A stretch of 64,000 nt of DNA from a virus, in the IMG/VR virus record IMGVR_UViG_3300043811_000074, positions 1 to 64,000 of that record. The stretch is one strand, 5' to 3'. Below the pieces are notes generated by a model. The model made no database searches. It saw only the letters and a list, made by a program, of their open reading frames with translations, and was not told the origin of the DNA. The position numbers were made by a program, and so were the translations under genes. Below, piece after piece: positions 40,818-48,306 of this stretch. How positions within the stretch are numbered: position 1 is the stretch's first letter; every line of letters starts with the position of its first letter.

Positions 40818-40835
40818 GTCCATAGTTGTATAGAC
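40818..40835 (+). promoter_or_regulatory. Third operator copy upstream of the HTH gene
   Basis: GTCCATAGTTGTATAGAC differs by one base from the copy at 39835 and lies 8 bp before the HTH start codon. TTGCCA (40808) and TATAGA (40829) may be the promoter it covers (15-nt spacer, short). This supports autoregulation by the HTH protein. Confidence 0.6.
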
Positions 40836-40843
40836 TTGAAAAC

Positions 40844-41059
40844 ATGAAAGAGAACACCCATCTTCGTGTGATGGTCAAGGTCCACAAGGCGGTCAAAAGG
40901 TCCGGCTTGTCGCTTCAGGACGTGGGCCTGCGCATGGGCTATCCCGAAGCCACGGCTCGCAAGAGCGCGTGGCAATTTCTGCGCAGCAAAGACCCGCGAC
41001 TGTCGATGCTGTTCAGGTTCGCACAAGCGATGGGGCTGGACGTGAAAGAACTAATTTGA
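40844..41059 (+). CDS. Small XRE/Cro-like HTH regulator (71 aa)
   Basis: The ATG at 40844 is preferred over TTG at 40826, which lies inside the operator. The sequence contains a helix-turn-helix of Cro/CI type: SGLSLQDVGLRMGYPEATAR with a following helix (SAWQFLRSKDPRLSMLFRFA) and the closing MGLDVKELI typical of XRE proteins. It probably binds the three operator copies and controls the leftward promoter and itself. Confidence 0.7.
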   Translation: MKENTHLRVMVKVHKAVKRSGLSLQDVGLRMGYPEATARKSAWQFLRSKDPRLSMLFRFAQAMGLDVKELI

Positions 41060-41117
41060 ACAGGGGCGTTGACGTGCGGAATGAATCCCCTCCCCCTTTT
41101 TTCTTGATCGGTCAGCC

Positions 41118-42578
41118 ATGTCAAAAAAGAAAGCTGTTACTCCGCTGACCAATGCCGGGGTGATCTATTGCGGAGACAATCTGGAAAAACTTCGCGCCAT
41201 GCCGGGAGCAAGCGCCGACTTGATCTATATTGACCCGCCCTTCAATTCCAATCGCAATTATGAAGTCTTTTGGGGTGAGACGAAAGAGAAGCGGGCCTTT
41301 GAGGACCGGCACGAATCGACTCGCGCCTATATCGACTTCATGCGGCCCCGGTGCGTTGAACTCGCCCGCGTCTTGAAAAAGACCGGCAGTTTTTATTACC
41401 ACTGCGATTGGCACGCCAGCCATTACGTCAAGGTGATGCTGGATCAAATTCTTGGAGAAAACAACTTTCAAAATGAAATCGTGTGGAAGCGAAGTACGGC
41501 GCACAGCGATGCAAAACAGGGAAGCAAACACTATGGCCGTGTTCACGACGTACTGCTTTTTTACACGGGCAGCTCGGCCGATTTTACCTGGAATCAGCTC
41601 TACACGCCGCTGAGCGAGAAGTACATCGAATCTCACTATAGACAGGTCGATGAACATGGCCAACGATTTATGTGGGACAACATTACCGGACCTGGCGGCG
41701 CAGCAAAAGGCAACCCTTATTACTCAGTGTTGGGGGTCGAAGGTTATTGGCGGTACTCGCAAGAGCGGATGACGCAATTGATAAATGATGGGTTGGTTGC
41801 CATCCCTCCGAAGGGCAGAACGCCGCGATTAAAGCGATATTTGACAGATTCCAAGGGCTTGCCATTGCAAACCGTGTGGGATGACCTGTCGCCAATAAAC
41901 TCTCAGGCAAAGGAATCGCTCGGCTATCCGACGCAAAAACCGCTTGCGCTTCTTGAGCGAATCATCAGAGCAAGCAGCAATAAGGGAGACGTTTGCCTTG
42001 ACGCCTTCTGCGGATGCGGTACGGCTCTTGTCGCTGCCGAGAAGTTAGGCCGGCAGTGGATCGGCATGGACATTTCCCCGACTGCCTGCCGTGTCATGGC
42101 CGAACGGCTCAAGAAGATTTGCAAGCTACAGGAAGGGAAGAATTTTGTCGTTCGCGATTTACCGCGCAGCGCGGAACAATTGCGGAGAATGCCGCCGTTT
42201 GAATTTGAGAATTGGGCTGTGATTGCCTTGGGCGGAATTCCCAATAAAGCGCAAGTCGGAGATATGGGCATCGACGGTCGAATCTACCCGGTTTCTGCCG
42301 TGCCGAAAAAAGCAGCGAAGGGGGAAGAATTCGACTTCATGGACGTATGGTATCCGATCCAAGTGAAACAAAAGGACAAGGCAGGACGGCCCGACATTGA
42401 TTCCTTTGAAGCCGTGATGATGCGGGAAGATCGGCAGAAAGGGTTTTTCGTGTCTTTTGACTTCACGTCGGATGCCATGACGGAAATCAACGGCTTTTTC
42501 AAAAAGACAGGAAAAGCAATAATCGCGCTAACCGTTCAGGAAATTCTGGACGAAGAAATCGCGATGAAACTCGCCTGA
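41118..42578 (+). CDS. DNA methyltransferase fused to PD-(D/E)xK nuclease-like domain (486 aa)
   Basis: The catalytic motif DPPFNSN is at residues 39-45 and the AdoMet motif DAFCGCGTALVAAE at 295-308; motif IV before motif I is the order of beta-class amino methyltransferases (N6-adenine or N4-cytosine). After ~350 comes a second domain reading NWAVIALGG, GDMGIDGRIYP with Asp386, and YPIQVKQKDK with Gln415 and Lys417: the D...(E/Q)xK core of Mrr-like restriction nucleases. The fusion could be a single-chain restriction-modification protein, or the domain may only bind DNA. It is the first gene right of the switch. Confidence 0.8.
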   Translation: MSKKKAVTPLTNAGVIYCGDNLEKLRAMPGASADLIYIDPPFNSNRNYEVFWGETKEKRAFEDRHESTRAYIDFMRPRCVELARVLKKTGSFYYHCDWHASHYVKVMLDQILGENNFQNEIVWKRSTAHSDAKQGSKHYGRVHDVLLFYTGSSADFTWNQLYTPLSEKYIESHYRQVDEHGQRFMWDNITGPGGAAKGNPYYSVLGVEGYWRYSQERMTQLINDGLVAIPPKGRTPRLKRYLTDSKGLPLQTVWDDLSPINSQAKESLGYPTQKPLALLERIIRASSNKGDVCLDAFCGCGTALVAAEKLGRQWIGMDISPTACRVMAERLKKICKLQEGKNFVVRDLPRSAEQLRRMPPFEFENWAVIALGGIPNKAQVGDMGIDGRIYPVSAVPKKAAKGEEFDFMDVWYPIQVKQKDKAGRPDIDSFEAVMMREDRQKGFFVSFDFTSDAMTEINGFFKKTGKAIIALTVQEILDEEIAMKLA

Positions 42579-42653
42579 GTTGCAATGCGATAGGCCAACA
42601 ATATCCAGAACTTCCGTGCCAAACCACACGGCCGGCGCAGGCAAACTGTACCA

Positions 42654-42719
42654 CTACCTGCGTTCGTGCAGGTGCGCCATGTCCGTTAGCAATTGCAGGT
42701 AACGCGGGTCAGCTGGCAT
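42654..42719 (-). CDS. Tiny ORF (21 aa), possibly truncated
   Basis: It overlaps the end of the preceding frameshifted gene. The start PADPRYLQLLTDMAHLHERR resembles the N-terminus of small phage proteins that usually run longer, so it may be a truncated remnant. It is the last gene of the minus operon. Confidence 0.35.
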   Translation of the reverse strand: MPADPRYLQLLTDMAHLHERR

Positions 42720-42959
42720 CTTGATTCCTTTCCGCTCGTTTTGAAAGCAGTTCACTCTGTTTAGCAATACGTTCCGCAAATGCCGAGTTGGACACCCGCA
42801 GGCCGTGGATTTCGGTTCTCAGGTAGATGTTCTCGCGGTTCAGCGCCACGACCTGACCCCACGTCTGTTGCAGTTCGCCCCGGAGTGCAGATCGCGTTGG
42901 CGATCAACCAAAACTACTTCGCCACTGCTCATGATTATTTGTTTCGTCTGCTCTGTCAT
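42709..42959 (-). pseudogene. Frameshifted small coiled-coil gene
   Basis: ATG 42959 overlaps the upstream stop (ATGA) and reads MTEQTKQIIMSSGEVVLVDR, but the frame closes after 39 codons. The -1 frame from about 42890 continues as a convincing coiled coil (GELQQTWGQVVALNREN ... KQSELLSKRAERN) to 42709 with no start codon of its own. The simplest reading is one gene with a one-base deletion near a GGGG run. Confidence 0.5.
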
Positions 42960-43402
42960 TTCCCGCTCTCCTGCAAAGCTGCCAACGCGGCGCGGGCGAG
43001 TTGCTCCATGGTGACATTAATAGCCTTCCAAGTATTCATCATTTGAATCTCAAACTCTTGCAAAGCGAAGCATCCCTGCGGTTCGAAGATGTTCAAGGCG
43101 CGCCGCAGTTTCATGGCAAAAGTGATCTGCAATCCCCGCTTCTCAATCTCCGCCAGCAGCACGCGCCTCATCCCGTCCGAGCAGTAGTCGGGCGGGGCGT
43201 CGGCGCGGACGGCGGGGACCGGGTCTTCGGCACAGTCATTTTGTAAACAAATCCGGCCGACATCATTGAGGAACGCTGGCATGTGCGGCAGGCCAATCTT
43301 CCACCCGCACACCCGGCACTTGGATTCGTCCCAGGGTGGCAAGAGGATGGCCGCGAGTTGGGCGTTGATTTCGGCGGGGGTCATGGTGGTGGTGTCGGTC
43401 AC
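42956..43402 (-). CDS. Early hypothetical protein with zinc site (148 aa)
   Basis: ATGA junctions on both sides. It contains KCRVCGWKIGLPHMPAF plus ICLQNDC, a possible zinc site, then PDYCSDGMRRVLLAEIEKRG, a phrase common to small phage proteins with an alpha-beta sandwich. Function unknown. Confidence 0.6.
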   Translation of the reverse strand: MTDTTTMTPAEINAQLAAILLPPWDESKCRVCGWKIGLPHMPAFLNDVGRICLQNDCAEDPVPAVRADAPPDYCSDGMRRVLLAEIEKRGLQITFAMKLRRALNIFEPQGCFALQEFEIQMMNTWKAINVTMEQLARAALAALQESGK

Positions 43403-44346
43403 TTCTTGGCCTCCGGCAGCAGGATTTCGCGGACTCGCTGTGCTGTACTAACCTCGCCAACAATACCATGCCGTAACCACACGACAGGCTTGTAACTTTC
43501 TGTTGGTTCCTTATCCCACTCAGACTTTGCTCGTGCTGCTAAAACTGCTAGTCCTGCCGCGTCCTCAAACATCGCCCCCGGCCTCAACTCATTGAGCGTG
43601 GTCCACTTGCCGTACTGGAGGGCGGCATGGCGCAGGACAAGGGCGACGACAAGAGCAAGTACACTTGGTTTATTTATATGTTCGTGATACCAAAACACTC
43701 GCTCCACTTGCTCCCACAACTCCGGGTGCTGCGTGCGGGCCTGCTCCGGCGTCAGGGGTGGCTCCGACGCGGGTTGCGGTTCTTGCGGCCATCTATGGTA
43801 GACATTTCCAGCTGATCCCGCCGCTTCATGCTTTCCAGGGTGGCCATCGTCAAGAGTGCAGTAGTAGTTAGAGCCGTCAATGATCGTCATTGCTTCACAG
43901 CAAGACTTCGCGGCAGGCTCGCTCAGCAGCGGGCACGGTTCGCCACCATGCCGAGCCGCCGTGTCGCACAGGCAGCGCTTGTCTCCGTGGACGGCGCAGC
44001 GCTCGCCGGTGCAGTAGTGGCAGTGGTCCGTCTCCGGTGGAGGCTCACTCGCCGGCGCTGCCGTCCGCTCAACGTGGTTGCGGTTCAGGCCGTGGGCGAA
44101 GTCGCGGGCGATTTCTTCGCCGCCGTCAAGATTGTGGTAAAACGCAAAACTATTGCCATTGAACACTACGAGCCAACGGCCGTTCGCGCCTTCTCGCACG
44201 CTGTACGGCCCGGTCGGTGTGGTCCGCTCAGCGTCAAGCCGCTGCACTTCCTTGGCCAGTTCCAAGATGGCGGCGCGGAGTAGTCGGCCAGATGGACCGG
44301 CGTACGGTTCACTTTTCAGGGCGTCAAGGGCTGGTGTTCGGCTCAT
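43399..44346 (-). CDS. Large mosaic early protein (315 aa)
   Basis: It shows several small modules: an N-terminal helix; residues ~45-90 (GANGRWLVVFNGNSFAFYHN) resembling a short beta module; a Cys/His cluster (CHYCTGERCAVHGDKRCLCD) likely binding zinc; a second Cys-His segment ending in the HPGKHEA turn; and a C-terminal helical domain ending REILLPEAKK. Mosaic early proteins like this are common in phages but uncharacterised. ATGA-coupled to the next gene. Confidence 0.6.
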   Translation of the reverse strand: MSRTPALDALKSEPYAGPSGRLLRAAILELAKEVQRLDAERTTPTGPYSVREGANGRWLVVFNGNSFAFYHNLDGGEEIARDFAHGLNRNHVERTAAPASEPPPETDHCHYCTGERCAVHGDKRCLCDTAARHGGEPCPLLSEPAAKSCCEAMTIIDGSNYYCTLDDGHPGKHEAAGSAGNVYHRWPQEPQPASEPPLTPEQARTQHPELWEQVERVFWYHEHINKPSVLALVVALVLRHAALQYGKWTTLNELRPGAMFEDAAGLAVLAARAKSEWDKEPTESYKPVVWLRHGIVGEVSTAQRVREILLPEAKK

Positions 44347-44457
44347 TGGGCCGGTCCTTTCTTTGGCGTCTCTTCCAGGGCGGCGTAGTCGGTGATATGT
44401 ACAATAATTGCATTATCATGGAATATGGCCAGCGCCAAATCATCCTCGTCCCACTGG

Positions 44458-45585
44458 TTACTCCGTGAACAGGGATTGCGATTCCTTGTCGGCTTCTTCC
44501 GCGAGCCGCCGATACGCTAGATCGACCTGAGACTGCCGTAGGTCGCATCCTAAAAAGTTCCTGCCAAGCCGCACAGAGACAGCTGCCGTGGTCCCCGATC
44601 CACTGAAGCAGTCCGCCACGGTATCACCTGGCCGGGAAAAGCCTTTGATGAAAAACTCGCAAAGCCGCTCCGGGTACGGGGCTTCCCCTTCGTGCGCCAG
44701 CTTGCTGCCAATATGACCACCGCCTACCCGCGCTCTCACGACACCACCGCAGCCGTCCGTCTCGTCGATCAGGATGACGTTGCCCGGATTTGCAAACTTC
44801 GGCATCGGGCGATTGCCGTTCTCTTTCAGCTGGCCGTCTACTTCGTGGCCGGCGGTGCAGTCCATTTCGCGGAGGACTTTCTTGTATTTGCCGTTGGCCC
44901 GACGAGTCGGGCCAGACATACCCTGTTTCGCCGCCGCACGATCCTTTTTCCGGCCGTCCTTATGACGGCCGGAAATCCCGACGAGACCGCCAGTGTTCCA
45001 AGGATCAACGCCGAAGTCTTCGGCGTTGATGCGGCGTCCGTCTGCATTGCGGTTGCTCATCTCCCCGCCGACCTGAGAATACTTCGGCGCATGACCCACG
45101 GCTGCCACATCAAAGTACGGCAGCGCGCCGGGTCGCTTGAAGCAGAGGACGTATTCCCAATCAGCACGGAGATAGTCGCTCCCGCCGCTCCCCGGTATCC
45201 CGGTGCCGCCGCCATTGCGGTCAACCTTGTGCCAAACGCACGGCCGGTACTGATGACAATTGCCGCCACGCTTCCACCAGAGATAGGCCAAACCCTCGCA
45301 CGCGGGCTGATACCTGCGGTCCTTGGTCGGTCCTGAGACAACCCAAAAGATCGGGCCAGTGACGACGCGCTGCGCTTCAGTCAGAATCTCAAGCTGCCAC
45401 TCAATCCAGGCGTCCGTGTCACGGGCGACACCTAGGTCAACGCCGTTCTCTAAATAAAGTCGCTGAAGCGTGTAGGGAGGCGACGACACACACAGCTGCA
45501 CGCTGTCCGTTGGTTGGGACCGCCAGAACTCCGTTGCGTCAGACTTGATAATCGTCGCTGTCACCTTGCCTCCCTCCCCGGCCAC
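44458..45585 (-). CDS. SPPY-type DNA methyltransferase (probable N4-cytosine, 375 aa)
   Basis: The catalytic motif SSPPYTLQ lies at residues ~34-41 and the AdoMet motif DCFSGSGTTAAVSVRLGR near 328-345, again the beta-class order; SPPY is typical of N4-cytosine enzymes. The 200-residue middle is the target-recognition region. No cognate nuclease is seen beside it, so it is probably an orphan modifying phage DNA against host restriction. It overlaps the next upstream gene by 25 bp. Confidence 0.85.
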   Translation of the reverse strand: MAGEGGKVTATIIKSDATEFWRSQPTDSVQLCVSSPPYTLQRLYLENGVDLGVARDTDAWIEWQLEILTEAQRVVTGPIFWVVSGPTKDRRYQPACEGLAYLWWKRGGNCHQYRPCVWHKVDRNGGGTGIPGSGGSDYLRADWEYVLCFKRPGALPYFDVAAVGHAPKYSQVGGEMSNRNADGRRINAEDFGVDPWNTGGLVGISGRHKDGRKKDRAAAKQGMSGPTRRANGKYKKVLREMDCTAGHEVDGQLKENGNRPMPKFANPGNVILIDETDGCGGVVRARVGGGHIGSKLAHEGEAPYPERLCEFFIKGFSRPGDTVADCFSGSGTTAAVSVRLGRNFLGCDLRQSQVDLAYRRLAEEADKESQSLFTE

Positions 45586-45755
45586 TCGCCCCGTGCGTCA
45601 AGGTAACTCCGGCACACTTCCGCCAGCGCCGCCCCGGCGAGGCAGCTGCCGCTGACCGGGATGCCGTAGCAGCCATTGGCGTCGCGCTGTGTTTGCAGGT
45701 GGGCAATCGCCTGCTGGATGGCGCGGTCGTCGTCTTCGTCCAGGGTCAGGTGCAT
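45561..45755 (-). CDS. Small early protein (64 aa)
   Basis: The ATG at 45755 is chosen because it follows the upstream stop closely; the longer frame overlaps that gene. It has an acidic helix (LDEDDDRAIQQAIAHLQTQ) and a Cys/Gly-rich centre. It overlaps the methyltransferase start. Function unknown. Confidence 0.5.
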   Translation of the reverse strand: MHLTLDEDDDRAIQQAIAHLQTQRDANGCYGIPVSGSCLAGAALAEVCRSYLDARGEWPGREAR

Positions 45756-45760
45756 GTGTT

Positions 45761-46327
45761 TCACGGCTGAATCCTCCAAATATGCGTTGCGAACCATCCC
45801 CCATCGGCACGCGGATAGGTCGCGGTCAGGAGCGGGACGATTTCTTTTTTCCACGACTCGAACGAGCGGATGCCGCCGTTGCAGTCGAAGACAAAATCGC
45901 TAGTGATTTCGCCGGTCCTGCCGCATTGCCCGCAAGTCGCCTCCATAAAAGCTGAGTCGCGACAATTGCAGCGGCGATTGGTGCGCCAGCAAGCGGTCCA
46001 GTGAGTCATCCTGTATGCCCACTTCGCGTTAGCGCCGGGCTTGGTCCAAGGGCCAGTCCATTGGACGCGGACCAGGGCGATTTGCGGCGCGAACATATTC
46101 TCGACGTCTGCGACCGCCGCGACAAACTTGCGACCCAGGTTCGCCACCGCTGATTTCATCATCGTGGGCGAAGTATAGCCGCGTTCCTCGAAGCCGGGAA
46201 TCTGGCCGCGCACTTCGGAGAGCGGCACTTGCAGGGCGAAGGCGAGCGCCGACGGACCGCAGTTGCATCCGTAATCTCGATTGGCCTGTTCGAATTCTTC
46301 CATCGTGAACGGGTAATCGTAGTTCAT
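45761..46327 (-). CDS. Papain-like cysteine-peptidase-fold protein (188 aa)
   Basis: The start motif YGCNCGPSALAFAL is the Cys-containing helix of papain-like/C39-type folds. A later MTHWTACW supplies the His, and the domain order (helix, strands, His strand) fits. The C-terminus adds a zinc pair (CNCRDS ... ATCGQCG). It could be a peptidase, a deamidase or an inactive relative; nearby early genes give no clear substrate. Confidence 0.55.
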   Translation of the reverse strand: MNYDYPFTMEEFEQANRDYGCNCGPSALAFALQVPLSEVRGQIPGFEERGYTSPTMMKSAVANLGRKFVAAVADVENMFAPQIALVRVQWTGPWTKPGANAKWAYRMTHWTACWRTNRRCNCRDSAFMEATCGQCGRTGEITSDFVFDCNGGIRSFESWKKEIVPLLTATYPRADGGWFATHIWRIQP

Positions 46328-46527
46328 TTCCCCATTTCCTCTTTCAGTATCTTGAACAATTCGACCATTGTTCCAACCGGGCAATGTTCGACTAATGCCT
46401 TCGCCAACCGGCGGGCGTCCTGAGCGAAGTTAATGTCGCTGGACAATGGCTTTGGCAGCAAGTGAATACTAACCGTGTTGACGCCAATCGTGTCGATCTC
46501 AACAACGATGCTCTTAGCCTTTTTCAT
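46324..46527 (-). CDS. Small early protein (67 aa)
   Basis: ATGA overlaps at both ends. The ATG at 46527 is preferred over an upstream in-frame one. It has an alternating beta start (KSIVVEIDTIGVNTVSIHLL) and a helical end. No family is recognised. Confidence 0.55.
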   Translation of the reverse strand: MKKAKSIVVEIDTIGVNTVSIHLLPKPLSSDINFAQDARRLAKALVEHCPVGTMVELFKILKEEMGK

Positions 46528-46766
46528 TGCCAACCACTGCCTCCGCACTCAGGACATTCAAAGTAAAGCCCAACGCCACCCTGGTCCGTTCCGACCCAAC
46601 CATCGCCGTCGCAGTACGGGCACTCAATCTGCATTTCGTAATCGTCTTCCCCGTCGTCGTCTGGCTCGCAGATTTCATCATCGCTGATGTAGTGCGGGCT
46701 GTTTTCCCGGTGCATCCGGTCGGAGTAGTCCTGGTCCGATTCATCGGGATAGCGTTCGGTGGTCAT
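46524..46766 (-). CDS. Small acidic DnaJ-type zinc-finger protein (80 aa)
   Basis: ATGA overlaps on both sides. After an Asp/Glu-rich half come two CxxCxGxG-like knuckles (CPYCDGDGW and CPECGGSGW), as in the DnaJ zinc module. Function unknown; such proteins may bind host factors. Confidence 0.6.
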   Translation of the reverse strand: MTTERYPDESDQDYSDRMHRENSPHYISDDEICEPDDDGEDDYEMQIECPYCDGDGWVGTDQGGVGLYFECPECGGSGWQ

Positions 46767-46933
46767 TTGGTAACTTCCTCCGTAATGCGCACCGGCAAGC
46801 CATGCCATGCTTTTTTCACGAACCTGAGCCAACTTTTCGCAGTTGCCTTTTCCCGATAGCGCTGCTGCATTCGGACCCAGCCACGCAGAGGGTGATTTAC
46901 TTCAATGGCATAGACAATAGCTTGCTTGCTCAT
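46763..46933 (-). CDS. Small basic early protein (56 aa)
   Basis: The ATG at 46933 overlaps the upstream stop and its stop overlaps the downstream start. It is rich in Arg/Lys/Trp (VRMQQRYREKATAKSWLRFV). Function unknown. Confidence 0.55.
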   Translation of the reverse strand: MSKQAIVYAIEVNHPLRGWVRMQQRYREKATAKSWLRFVKKAWHGLPVRITEEVTK

Positions 46934-47105
46934 TTTCCGACGTTCTCCATTTGCTTCACCAATTCCGCGACCGTGATTCCCCGATGGTCCGCGACGTTCG
47001 CCAGCGTATCTTGCTCTGACCACGAGCCAGCCCGCCACGCACAATGCGGGCGTCGGACAGCATCTCGGCAGCGAGCTTATCATTGGGCCAAATGGGTTTC
47101 ATCAT
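46930..47105 (-). pseudogene. Apparently frameshifted small gene
   Basis: An ATG at 47105 starts four bases after the previous stop and reads MMKPIWPNDKLAAEMLSDA. The protein-like C-terminus (QDTLANVADHRGITVAELVK...) is in the -1 frame and ends with an ATGA overlap on the next gene. No start exists in the second frame. Joining the halves near 47020 needs one base; without it the first frame gives a 49-aa product. Confidence 0.4.
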
Positions 47106-47108
47106 GGG

Positions 47109-47306
47109 CTACTCCACTGGATTCGGTATCTCGTCTGACAGTTCGTAACGGATCAGCCGCCCGCTCGTATCGTTGAACACCTTGAGCCATTCGGCAGTCG
47201 TGAACTCGCCGTGTTCCTTGGTGACGCTATCCATCGCGTTCCAGATGGCGGTGTTTGCCGCTGCCAGCCGCTTGCGCCGGTCCATTTCTTTCTTGGTGAT
47301 TCGCAT
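47109..47306 (-). CDS. Small early protein (65 aa)
   Basis: A basic helical start (ITKKEMDRRKRLAAANTAIW) with an acidic end. It is tightly packed, with 3 nt to each neighbour. No family is recognised. Confidence 0.55.
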   Translation of the reverse strand: MRITKKEMDRRKRLAAANTAIWNAMDSVTKEHGEFTTAEWLKVFNDTSGRLIRYELSDEIPNPVE

Positions 47307-47309
47307 GGA

Positions 47310-47522
47310 TTACTCCAGCACAACCGCCGTCAGCGTGTTGCGCTCCGGCAGGTGTTCAAAACGTGAATAGTATTCCGATCCTGGACGACGCGGCGCGACC
47401 TGCTTAGTCACCAGCACAGCGTCACGAAATCCCGGCTGAAAATCAGCGACTCCACCGTTCACCAGCACCGGCGCATCGGGCGGCAGCTGGGCCAGGGCCT
47501 CCATTGCTTCGCGCACAGTCAT
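47310..47522 (-). CDS. Small early protein (70 aa)
   Basis: The opening TVREAMEALAQLPPDAPVLV is a form common to many small phage proteins that pair a helix with a short beta sheet. ATGA overlap with the gene upstream. Function unknown. Confidence 0.6.
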   Translation of the reverse strand: MTVREAMEALAQLPPDAPVLVNGGVADFQPGFRDAVLVTKQVAPRRPGSEYYSRFEHLPERNTLTAVVLE

Positions 47523-47869
47523 TGGATAATCTCCGATTCAGCCAACATACAACGATGTTTTGGATTGCCGCCCCACGGAAACGTCACGATGCGTCTTTCT
47601 GCGTCGATGATGGTTGCTGGACCTTCGTACCTTCCAGAAGCAAGATCAACGGCGATGGTAATGATTCGACCATGCCGAGAATCGACTGAATCGCCTTGGC
47701 CTTCGCTTCCCGGTAGCTCACGATGTCGAGGCCGATTAACTCGGCGGCCTTTGCCTCGGTGAGTTCGCCCGCTTCCTGCGTCAACATGATCGGATAGACC
47801 AGGCTCCCCAGCTTGCACAGTTCCAGACTGCTCATTAAACACCTTTCCACAGTGAGGACAGGTAATCAC
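47519..47869 (-). CDS. Zinc-knuckle ORF overlapping another gene (116 aa)
   Basis: GTG at 47869 follows TTGGAG and lies four bases after the upstream stop, so its start is well supported (MITCPHCGKVFNEQ, a zinc knuckle). The last ~55 codons (HGRIITIAVDLASGRYEGPA ... PWGGNPKHRCMLAE) also look like protein. The middle is Arg/Gly-rich and coincides with a better-looking ORF in another frame (47584-47835). The true gene structure here is unclear. Confidence 0.45.
   Translation of the reverse strand: MITCPHCGKVFNEQSGTVQAGEPGLSDHVDAGSGRTHRGKGRRVNRPRHRELPGSEGQGDSVDSRHGRIITIAVDLASGRYEGPATIIDAERRIVTFPWGGNPKHRCMLAESEIIQ
47584..47835 (-). CDS. Small helical early protein nested in another frame (83 aa)
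   Basis: Its sequence (SLELCKLGSLVYPIMLTQEA, LTEAKAAELIGLDIVSYREA, MVESLPSPLILLLEG) is regular, hydrophobic/helical and strongly protein-like. It is entirely inside the 116-aa frame. Possible dual coding, or one of the two frames is decayed. Confidence 0.6.
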   Translation of the reverse strand: MSSLELCKLGSLVYPIMLTQEAGELTEAKAAELIGLDIVSYREAKAKAIQSILGMVESLPSPLILLLEGTKVQQPSSTQKDAS

Positions 47870-47873
47870 AGCT

Positions 47874-48098
47874 TCACTCCAACGGTATTTCCAGGTATTC
47901 TTTGAGTGCCTGTCTTGCTCGGTCGATGAAGATGTCACGTGCCATCATTTGATCGGCGAGCCTATGTCGCTCGCACGCTTCGCCGGGGAACATCTTCGAC
48001 GTTTTGTAGTTCGATTCCGCGATGAAGGTCACGCGACAACCGCAGCCTTCGGAGTAGGTCCAATCGCGGTTTCGTTCGCGCCGCCATTGCTGTTTCAT
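47874..48098 (-). CDS. Small early protein with Cys-rich centre (74 aa)
   Basis: It contains SEGCGCRVTF and a distal Cys-His (EACERHRLAD) that could bind a metal, then a helix (IDRARQALKEYLEIPLE). Tightly packed with its neighbours. Function unknown. Confidence 0.55.
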   Translation of the reverse strand: MKQQWRRERNRDWTYSEGCGCRVTFIAESNYKTSKMFPGEACERHRLADQMMARDIFIDRARQALKEYLEIPLE

Positions 48099-48111
48099 GG
48101 CATTTCCTCTG

Positions 48112-48306
48112 TTACATTCCGTCGATCAGGTCTTCCAGTGGCGTTTCGGTTTCCTCTTCTTCGGGCGCGTGGTTACGCCAGATTTTCTTGCCGCGCTGCT
48201 GCTCGCGCCGAATCGTGTCAGCGCCACCCGGAACTTCGCCAAGTTTACAGCCAGTTTCCATCTTCATTTGCCGTTCCATACGTTCGGCTTCTTCTTTGGA
48301 AATCAT
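48112..48306 (-). CDS. Small charged early protein (64 aa)
   Basis: ATGA-coupled to the upstream gene. Glu/Lys/Arg-rich helix (SKEEAERMERQMKMETGCK) and an acidic end. Function unknown. Confidence 0.55.
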   Translation of the reverse strand: MISKEEAERMERQMKMETGCKLGEVPGGADTIRREQQRGKKIWRNHAPEEEETETPLEDLIDGM

